Position numbers and translations under genes: made by a program. From the NCBI GenBank assembly GCA_015665415.1, contig JADFAE010000002.1, positions 1-64,000 on the forward strand: 64,000 nt of DNA, read 5' to 3'. This stretch comes from Roseobacter sp. GTDB taxonomy: Bacteria > Pseudomonadota > Alphaproteobacteria > Rhodobacterales > Rhodobacteraceae. The notes below the pieces were generated by a model that was not told the origin of the DNA, searched no databases, and worked only from the letters and a program-made list of their open reading frames with translations. Positions 58,186-64,000 of the stretch are shown here, in pieces (position 1 is the stretch's first letter; each line of letters begins with the position of its first letter).

Positions 58186-58578
58186 CTATGTTCCTTCTTG
58201 TTCGGCAAGCTCAGAAATCTCGGTCAATGTGCTGTCTGCCACCTCTCCGCACATCGCCTTGAGAGCAAGTTTGGACACTTTTTGCATCTCGATCTTACCG
58301 TCCTGATATCCGTCTTCGAAGCCAAGTTGCAGGCTTGAAAGCACGAGATGAAAATCTTCTAAATCCCGAACTGACTCGCCACTCACTTCTATGAGTTTCT
58401 TTTCTAGGTCACCCTGCTTCAGGTTGGGGTCATGCCACTCCGCCTGCCACAGTTCCCAAGATCCACTCTTAGTCTCGCTAGGGTCCAGAATAGCATAACT
58501 ATCAAAATCAAAATCCCATTGCTGGTCATGAACTACAATTTTGACGTTGAACTTTTCGAGAATTTTCTGCTCTGCCAT
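58186..58578 (-). CDS. Low-GC gene of unknown function upstream of tex
   Basis: 130 residues from the ATG at 58578 (an in-frame start at 58623 gives 145). Acidic, Asp/Glu/Ser-rich: [55 protein letters not shown]. No family recognised. Codon use differs from neighbours: the 60 bases at 58501-58560 have 21 G+C. Its stop (58186) is three bases before the tex GTG and its end carries the tex ribosome site, so it is probably co-transcribed with tex despite looking acquired. Confidence 0.6.
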   Translation of the reverse strand: MAEQKILEKFNVKIVVHDQQWDFDFDSYAILDPSETKSGSWELWQAEWHDPNLKQGDLEKKLIEVSGESVRDLEDFHLVLSSLQLGFEDGYQDGKIEMQKVSKLALKAMCGEVADSTLTEISELAEQEGT

Positions 58579-58744
58579 GGTACTCACATTCAGATTTCCA
58601 GAGGAATTGGTTACCTTTTCCATCAGCCTCTTCCAAGAGGTAAAGGGAGCTCAACTCGAACTTGCTTTCATTCTCCCTTGCTCCTTGACGCGCACAAGCC
58701 TAGAACCCTTGCCAAGATTGCACATACGTAAAATGGCGGAAAAC

Positions 58745-60256
58745 ATGCTCGACCTGACATACGAACTCCCCAAGCCCAAGGTGATTTCGGGCGCCAAACA
58801 TGACTGGGAACTGGTCATCGGATTGGAAGTCCATGCCCAGGTCAGCTCCAATGCCAAGCTGTTCTCAGGGGCCTCGACCAAATTTGGTGCGGAGCCGAAC
58901 TCCAACGTGTCTTTCGTGGACGCCGCGATGCCCGGCATGCTGCCGGTAATCAACGAATATTGCGTCGAACAGGCCGTGCGCACCGGGTTGGGCCTGAAGG
59001 CCGAGATCAACCTTTGGTCCGCCTTTGACCGCAAAAACTACTTCTACCCCGATCTGCCGCAGGGCTATCAGATCTCGCAGCTCTATCACCCTATCGTGGG
59101 CGAAGGCGAAGTGTTGGTGGAACTGGGCGACGGCACCGCGCGCAATGTGCGGGTTGAACGCATCCACATGGAGCAAGACGCGGGCAAGTCGATCCACGAC
59201 ATGGACCCCAACATGTCCTTTGTCGACCTCAACCGGACCGGCGTCTGCCTGATGGAGATCGTCAGCCGCCCCGACATCCGAGGGCCCGAAGAGGCCGCCG
59301 CCTATATCGCCAAGCTGCGCCAGATCATGCGGTACCTGGGCACCTGTGACGGCAATATGCAAAACGGCAACCTGCGCGCCGACGTCAACGTCTCGGTCTG
59401 CCGCCCTGGCCAATACGAGAAATACCAGGAAACTCAGGATTTCTCGCATCTCGGCACTCGCTGCGAGATCAAGAACATGAACTCCATGCGCTTTATCCAG
59501 CAGGCCATCGAGGTCGAGGCCCGTCGCCAGATCGCCATCATCGAGGCTGGCGGCAGCGTTGATCAGGAGACCCGTCTCTATGATCCCGACAAGGGTGAGA
59601 CCCGCACCATGCGTTCCAAGGAAGAGGCGCATGACTACCGGTATTTCCCCGACCCCGATCTGCTGCCGCTGGAAATCGAACAGGCCTGGGTTGATGATAT
59701 CGCCGCAAATCTTCCGGAACTGCCCGACGCCAAGAAAGCCCGCTTTATCGCAGACTTCGGCCTCAGCGATTATGACGCTTCGGTGCTGACCGCCGATGTG
59801 GCTTCTGCGGCCTATTTCGAGACCGTGGCCGAGGGGCGCAACGGCAAGCTGGCCGCCAACTGGGTGATCAACGAGCTCTTTGGCCGCCTGAAGGCCGATG
59901 AGGCCGATATCGCCAACAGCCCCGTGAGCCCCGAACAGCTGGGTGGCATCGTGGCGCTGATTTCGGCGGAAACCATTTCCGGTAAGATCGCCAAGGACCT
60001 GTTTGAGATCGTCTATACCGAAGGTGGCGACCCGGCGCAGATCGTTGAAGAGCGCGGCATGAAACAGGTGACAGACACCGGCGCCATCGAGACCGCCTTG
60101 GATCAGATCATCGCCGACAACCCCGCACAGGTGGAAAAAGCCAAGCAGAACCCCAAACTGGCGGGCTGGTTTGTTGGCCAGGTGATGAAAGCCACCGGCG
60201 GCAAGGCCAACCCCAAAGCGGTAAACCAGCTGGTTGCCAAAAAACTGGGCGCCTAG
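58745..60256 (+). CDS. gatB: Aspartyl/glutamyl-tRNA amidotransferase subunit B
   Basis: 503 residues from the ATG at 58745, the start used by homologues ([14 protein letters not shown]); ATG 58733 is an alternative. ATP-grasp-like GatB fold with [38 protein letters not shown] and [18 protein letters not shown]-terminal YqeY-type helical tail binds tRNA. It makes Gln-tRNA and Asn-tRNA by transamidation. GatA and GatC are not in the window. Terminator follows. Confidence 0.96.
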   Translation: MLDLTYELPKPKVISGAKHDWELVIGLEVHAQVSSNAKLFSGASTKFGAEPNSNVSFVDAAMPGMLPVINEYCVEQAVRTGLGLKAEINLWSAFDRKNYFYPDLPQGYQISQLYHPIVGEGEVLVELGDGTARNVRVERIHMEQDAGKSIHDMDPNMSFVDLNRTGVCLMEIVSRPDIRGPEEAAAYIAKLRQIMRYLGTCDGNMQNGNLRADVNVSVCRPGQYEKYQETQDFSHLGTRCEIKNMNSMRFIQQAIEVEARRQIAIIEAGGSVDQETRLYDPDKGETRTMRSKEEAHDYRYFPDPDLLPLEIEQAWVDDIAANLPELPDAKKARFIADFGLSDYDASVLTADVASAAYFETVAEGRNGKLAANWVINELFGRLKADEADIANSPVSPEQLGGIVALISAETISGKIAKDLFEIVYTEGGDPAQIVEERGMKQVTDTGAIETALDQIIADNPAQVEKAKQNPKLAGWFVGQVMKATGGKANPKAVNQLVAKKLGA

Positions 60257-60283
60257 GCTCTCCCAGTCCCGGATCACAAAAAC

Positions 60284-60316
60284 GGCGGCCCTTGCAGATG
60301 CAGGGCCGCCTTTTTC
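60284..60316 (+). terminator. Terminator of gatB
   Basis: GGCGGCCC (60284-60291) / GGGCCGCC (60303-60310) with a loop containing a small TGCA repeat, followed by TTTTTC. Confidence 0.9.
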
Positions 60317-60368
60317 GTCCCCCGACAGCAGGGCCAACCTTACGCTCTAGTTGGTAAAAACAACGGCC

Positions 60369-61199
60369 CTATGCTTTTGCAGCCCCCATCATACTGGCCA
60401 GCTCAGCACCAGGATATGCGCGCCCGGCATAGGTGAAACGCCCCTCATGCAGAATCTCTTCGCCCGCCCGGCGCAGCTCCCCCAGTGCAGCCCGGGCCAA
60501 AGATCCCCCGGTACTGATCCGCGTCACACCCGCCTCTGCTAATTGCGCAACGCTGAGCACCTCTCCCTGTAGACCGGCTACCACATTCACCGGCTTGTCC
60601 ACTTCAGCGCAAAGCGTTCGAATGGAGGCTAGATCTGGCAAGCCTGGCGCATAAAGCACATCCGCTCCGGCCTCGGAAAAGGCCTGCAGACGGCGGATCG
60701 TGTCCTTTAAGTCAGGCCGCCCCCACAGAAAGTTTTCAGCGCGAGCAGTCAACAGAAACGGCCTGCCCTGCGCGGCTTCGACCGATGCCGCGATCCGATC
60801 CACCGCTTCAGCAATCTCGTAGATGGGCTGATCGGGATCCCCGGTTGCGTCCTCGATGGCACCTCCGACCAACCCCCGGTCGCTGGCACCTCGAACGGTT
60901 TCGGCACAGTCTTCGGGGTCATGGCCAAATCCATTTTCTAGATCTCCAGAGACAGGAAGACCCGTGGCCGCCGCTATCGCCGCCGCATTTTGCAAGATCT
61001 CATCCCGGGACAACGCCGCACAGGAATCACGCTTGGCAACAGAAAAGGCATATCCGGCGCTTGTTGTCGCCAGGGCCTTAAAACCCATTGCGCTGAGTAT
61101 TGCGGCCGAACCGGCATCCCAAGCATTTGGCATCACAAAAGCCCCGCCCTGTTGATGCAGGGCCCGGAACGCCTCAAACTTTGCAGTCGCAGTTTGCAT
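60369..61199 (-). CDS. Isocitrate lyase / PEP mutase family enzyme
   Basis: 276 residues from the ATG at 61199 (GAGGAAG upstream). TIM-barrel of the ICL/PEP mutase superfamily: FVMPNAWDAGSAAILSAMGF, ATTSAGYAFSVAK, LPVSGDLENGFG (metal Asp), GGAIEDATGD and LTARAENFLWG. The KKCGH-type catalytic Cys motif of isocitrate lyase is absent; instead there is AKRDSCAALSRDE at the equivalent place. It could be an oxaloacetate decarboxylase-like or carboxyphosphonoenolpyruvate-type enzyme. Substrate unknown. Confidence 0.82.
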   Translation of the reverse strand: MQTATAKFEAFRALHQQGGAFVMPNAWDAGSAAILSAMGFKALATTSAGYAFSVAKRDSCAALSRDEILQNAAAIAAATGLPVSGDLENGFGHDPEDCAETVRGASDRGLVGGAIEDATGDPDQPIYEIAEAVDRIAASVEAAQGRPFLLTARAENFLWGRPDLKDTIRRLQAFSEAGADVLYAPGLPDLASIRTLCAEVDKPVNVVAGLQGEVLSVAQLAEAGVTRISTGGSLARAALGELRRAGEEILHEGRFTYAGRAYPGAELASMMGAAKA

Positions 61200-61351
61200 G
61201 ACTTCCTCTTTCTTCAACTTCGCAATTCATCGAACAAATAGTGAACTCACAGGCAATTTGCGCCGATCTCGAACCCAATTCAACTCTGAACAGTTCCACC
61301 CGGAGCGAATTGTGTGGCCTGCAGCAGGGAAATCCGCTGCAAACCCGCACC

Positions 61352-61379
61352 TTGACCCCCTGTCCGCATCAGGTAAACC
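61352..61379 (+). promoter_or_regulatory. Candidate promoter of the DUF4177 gene
   Basis: TTGACC (61352-61357), 16-base spacer, TAAACC (61374-61379), 25 bases before the ATG at 61404. Confidence 0.45.
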
Positions 61380-61403
61380 TGCGTTCCAAGTCAGGAGACC
61401 GCG

Positions 61404-61919
61404 ATGCAAGCGTTTGAGTATAAAGTTGTTCCCGCCCCCCATAAGGGCACCAAGGCCAAAGGCGTCAAAGGGCCCGAAAGCCGCTTTGCCTATTCCATCG
61501 AGACCACGCTCAACGAGATGGCAGCCGAGGGCTGGGAGTATCAGCGCGCAGAACTGCTGCCCTCAGAGGAACGCTCTGGCCTCACGGGATCCACCACCAA
61601 ATGGCGCAATGTACTGGTGTTTCGCCGCGCTTTGGCCGCAGAACCTGCGCAGGCAGCCCCCGGCCTGAGCTCTGCAGCGCCCGCCGTCAGTGCACCAGTC
61701 GCGGCCCCTGAGGTCACCCCACAGCCTGCGACGGCTGCTGCCCCAACCTTGACCGCCACGGCGGGCGACCCAGAAGCGCCCGAAGGCGCGACCCCCGTGC
61801 CCGGTGTCGGGGCGGCCAAGATGCAGGCGGATGATGGCGTCGAAGAGCTGAGCCCCGTTGCCGGCATGACCGCCGCACTCAAGGCTCGCGCCAAACTGCG
61901 GTCCTCTGACGAGGATTAG
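61404..61919 (+). CDS. DUF4177-like protein with Ala/Pro-rich tail
   Basis: 171 residues, AGGAG before the ATG. The first 75 residues (FEYKVVPAPHKGTKAKG, TTLNEMAAEGWEYQRAELLPSEERSG, WRNVLVFRR) match the DUF4177 fold, a small beta-alpha domain of unknown role. The rest is a low-complexity Ala/Pro/Val/Thr linker and a charged end (LKARAKLRSSDED). No signal peptide or membrane segment. It stands alone between its promoter and bolA. Confidence 0.75.
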   Translation: MQAFEYKVVPAPHKGTKAKGVKGPESRFAYSIETTLNEMAAEGWEYQRAELLPSEERSGLTGSTTKWRNVLVFRRALAAEPAQAAPGLSSAAPAVSAPVAAPEVTPQPATAAAPTLTATAGDPEAPEGATPVPGVGAAKMQADDGVEELSPVAGMTAALKARAKLRSSDED

Positions 61920-62043
61920 GCCGGTAAGAACGGCCTGTTGCAGATCGCCCCGCTGCAAGTCAGCCTGGACACACGGCTCGCAACCAACACTCCCGGACGC
62001 CCCGCCTTCATGGAAACGGCTGCGTCCTGATCTTTGCTTTGGC

Positions 62044-62301
62044 TCACACGTTGCCGATATCAAGTGCCAGCGCATGGATGCGCGGCACGATATCGCCGAG
62101 CGCCTTGTGTACGGCGCGATGCTGCTGCACCCGGCTCATGCCGGCAAAGGCCTCGGCGCGGATCATCACGTTGAAATGGCTCTCGCCGCTGCCATCATGG
62201 CCCGCATGACCGATGTGGCTGTTGCTGTCGTCCACGACCTCTAGGGCCGTGGGCGCAAAAGCCGCTGTCAACCGCTGTTCCATGTCTTCACGAATGCTCA
62301 T
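62044..62301 (-). CDS. bolA: BolA family protein
   Basis: 85 residues. SIREDMEQRLTAAFAPTALEVVDDSNSHIGHAGH, then SHFNVMIRAEAFAGMSRVQQHRAVHKALGDIV, spans the whole BolA fold with conserved His in VQQHRAV. BolA proteins cooperate with monothiol glutaredoxins in iron-sulfur handling. Preceded by GGAAAA. It is divergent from the J-domain gene, which is its usual alphaproteobacterial neighbour. Confidence 0.93.
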   Translation of the reverse strand: MSIREDMEQRLTAAFAPTALEVVDDSNSHIGHAGHDGSGESHFNVMIRAEAFAGMSRVQQHRAVHKALGDIVPRIHALALDIGNV

Positions 62302-62407
62302 TTTCCGCTCATCCTCATATTTATTTCTCTGCCCCCCTTCAATCTGACGCCCCTTAGACTAAACTGCTGCCTCCGAGTCGAGTAGATGCGTCGAGAAGGT
62401 GCACCCC

Positions 62408-63031
62408 ATGAGCAAATCAGATCCTTTCGGTTTCGATATGTCCGTCAGTTCTGCCAAGAAGAAAAACCCGCGTGGCCGCCGGGCCGCAAGCGGCGCGTCC
62501 GAAACCTCGACGCGCGTTTGCGACAAGGAAGGCTGCGAGGAGGCCGGCAAGTTCCGTGCGCCCAAAGCGCCAGATGTGCTGGATGACTTCTTCTGGTTCT
62601 GTCAGGAACACGTCCGCGAATACAACAACCACTGGAATTTCTTCCAGGGCACCACTGAGGCAGAGCTGAACGCCCAGCAATCCAAGGACAAGGTCTGGGA
62701 ACGCCAGACCAAGCCCATGGGCGACCCCGAGGCCCGGGCCTGGGCGCGCCTGGGTATTGAGGATCCACATCAGGTTTTGGGCGGCAATGCCACCCAGAAC
62801 CCCGGCCGCTCTGCCGCGACTGGCCGCCGTCTACCCGCCACCGAGCGCCGCGCCATCGAGGTGCTCGAGGCCAAGGATGACTGGTCCAAGGCTGATATCC
62901 GCAAGGCCTACAAAAAGCTGATCAAGGTTCTGCACCCCGATATGAACGGCGGTGATCGCAGCCAGGAAGAACAGCTGCAAGAGGTGCGTTGGGCCTGGGA
63001 TCAGATCAAGGACAGTCGCAGCTTCAAATAG
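62408..63031 (+). CDS. J-domain (DnaJ-like) co-chaperone
   Basis: 207 residues from the ATG at 62408. The J-domain is at the C-terminus: AIEVLEAKDDWSKADIRKAY, KKLIKVLHPDMNGGD with the HPD loop (about 180-182). The N-terminal part has two Cys-x4-Cys-type Cys (VCDKEGCEE) and FWFCQEHVREYN, a possible zinc site. It stimulates DnaK-type ATPase on unknown clients. Its bolA neighbour and the cobS gene downstream are a conserved alphaproteobacterial arrangement. Confidence 0.9.
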   Translation: MSKSDPFGFDMSVSSAKKKNPRGRRAASGASETSTRVCDKEGCEEAGKFRAPKAPDVLDDFFWFCQEHVREYNNHWNFFQGTTEAELNAQQSKDKVWERQTKPMGDPEARAWARLGIEDPHQVLGGNATQNPGRSAATGRRLPATERRAIEVLEAKDDWSKADIRKAYKKLIKVLHPDMNGGDRSQEEQLQEVRWAWDQIKDSRSFK

Positions 63032-63058
63032 CGCGGTGTCACCAAATGGAATGCAATT

Positions 63059-63085
63059 GATGGGGCAGCTTCGGCTGCCCTTTTT
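63059..63085 (+). terminator. Terminator after the J-domain gene
   Basis: GGGCAGC (63063-63069), TTCG tetraloop, GCTGCCC (63074-63080), then TTTTTC. Confidence 0.92.
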
Positions 63086-63295
63086 CATGTGATTTGTCTG
63101 GTCACAGAGCAGACCAATTCCGTTCCGATCGCCATACCAATCAGGCCTCTCAGGCCTCCATAGGGCCAGTTGCAGCTCCAACACCACGTAATTTGGTTTG
63201 CTCTGCCTCAGACCTCTTGCCCTTCCCCCAAAGATCGGGCACCAATCCCCGGATTGAGCCCGCAATCGGCGGGAGAGGAACAAGGATCGAGTAAG

Positions 63296-64000
63296 ATGAC
63301 CGACGCCGTGCTGGATATGAATGCGAAACCGACCGACCCCATTTCCGTTCGCGATGTCTTTGGCATCGACACAGACATGACGATCAAGGGCTTTGCTGAA
63401 GGCTCTGACCGGGTGCCGGCCATCGATCCCACCTATAAATTCGACCCCGACACCACCATGGCCATCCTGGCGGGGTTCAGCCACAATCGCCGTGTGATGA
63501 TCCAGGGCTACCACGGCACGGGCAAATCGACCCATATCGAGCAGGTCGCAGCGCGTCTGAACTGGCCCTCCGTGCGGGTGAACCTCGACAGCCACATCTC
63601 CCGGATCGACCTGATCGGCAAAGACGCCATCAAACTGCGCGACGGCAAGCAGGTCACCGAATTCCACGAGGGCATCCTGCCCTGGGCCCTGCGTAACCCG
63701 GTTGCGATTGTCTTTGATGAATATGACGCCGGCCGCGCGGACGTGATGTTTGTGATCCAGCGGGTGCTGGAGCATGACGGCAAGCTGACATTGCTGGACC
63801 AGAACGAGATCATCACCCCGAACCCGTTCTTCCGCCTCTTTGCCACCGCCAACACCGTTGGTCTGGGCGACACCACCGGCCTGTACCATGGCACTCAGCA
63901 GATCAACCAGGCCCAAATGGACCGCTGGTCGCTGGTGGCGACGCTGAACTACCTCAGCCATGACGCAGAGACCGCCATCGTTCTGTCGAAGACCCCGCAT
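63296..64000 (+). CDS. cobS: Cobaltochelatase subunit CobS, 3' end outside window
   Basis: 235 codons seen, starting MTDAVLDMNAKPTDPISVRD at the ATG 63296 (AAGGAT upstream) and open to the window edge. AAA+ ATPase of aerobic cobalamin synthesis: Walker A GYHGTGKSTHIEQ (near 70), Walker B AIVFDEYDAGRADVM (near 140) and sensor region LFATANTVGLGDTTGLYHG. It works with CobT and CobN to insert cobalt into hydrogenobyrinate diamide. CobT should follow beyond the window. The 210-base region before it holds a TGGTC/GACCA repeat and no gene. Confidence 0.95.
   Translation, partial: MTDAVLDMNAKPTDPISVRDVFGIDTDMTIKGFAEGSDRVPAIDPTYKFDPDTTMAILAGFSHNRRVMIQGYHGTGKSTHIEQVAARLNWPSVRVNLDSHISRIDLIGKDAIKLRDGKQVTEFHEGILPWALRNPVAIVFDEYDAGRADVMFVIQRVLEHDGKLTLLDQNEIITPNPFFRLFATANTVGLGDTTGLYHGTQQINQAQMDRWSLVATLNYLSHDAETAIVLSKTPH

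Overview
The window reads as a contiguous piece of chromosome from a marine Rhodobacteraceae (Roseobacter-group) alphaproteobacterium. The basis is a GC-rich sequence, a compact single-copy gene set, an alphaproteobacterial nuoABC order, a complete leucine (isovalerate/methylcrotonate) degradation cluster next to nuo, a proton-translocating transhydrogenase (pntAB), an aerobic-type cobaltochelatase gene (cobS), and an intergenic repeat of the kind I associate with roseobacters. Genus is not resolved. I see no rRNA, tRNA, CRISPR array, insertion sequence, phage or plasmid-mobility gene.

Layout. 1-2160 (minus strand): start of the complex I operon, nuoA-nuoB-nuoC, followed unexpectedly by a sulfotransferase gene that overlaps nuoC by ATGA and leaves the window. 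2271-11580: leucine catabolism (ivd, acyl-CoA synthetase, mccB, mccA, HMG-CoA lyase, methylglutaconyl-CoA hydratase), interrupted by an oppositely oriented ompW with an FnrL-like box. A 54-codon ORF coupled to the synthetase sits in what otherwise looks like an empty gap. 11700-21840: a DegT-type aminotransferase, gph, glmU-glmS-(AlkD-like), a lipoprotein, moaA, waaA and a glycosyltransferase (amino sugar, LPS and molybdopterin biosynthesis).

21878-33253 is the most distinctive accessory block. Three tandem paralogous M20 amidohydrolases, a MarR regulator, an ArgE-like deacylase and a fused two-domain ABC ATPase lie on one strand. Opposite them lie a peptide-type solute-binding protein and two permeases. 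Together they look like an uptake-and-deacylation unit for peptides or N-acylated amino acids. 33411-40835: a YeeE/YedE sulfur transporter, a DUF3422 membrane protein, pntAB, an ICMT-like methyltransferase and an exported MBL-fold protein with a degraded metal motif. 40986-44369: an SDR, a DUF1059 protein and the tryptophan-catabolic pair kynU-kynA. 44486-47885: a TetR regulator divergent from a two-subunit molybdenum hydroxylase (IorAB type), with a palindromic operator between them.

47972-64000: a class I amidotransferase-like hydrolase, an XRE-cupin regulator, a fasciclin protein, a GlcG/HbpS protein, pepN, two uncharacterised genes, tex with a low-GC gene upstream, gatB, an ICL/PEP-mutase family enzyme, a DUF4177 protein, bolA, a J-domain protein, and the 5' part of cobS. 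Most genes are ordinary housekeeping. The points most worth a second look are the M20/ABC locus, the sulfotransferase inside the nuo operon, the small coupled ORF at 7816-7980, several candidate operators, and a dispersed repeat. No obviously new multi-gene defence or mobile system was found.
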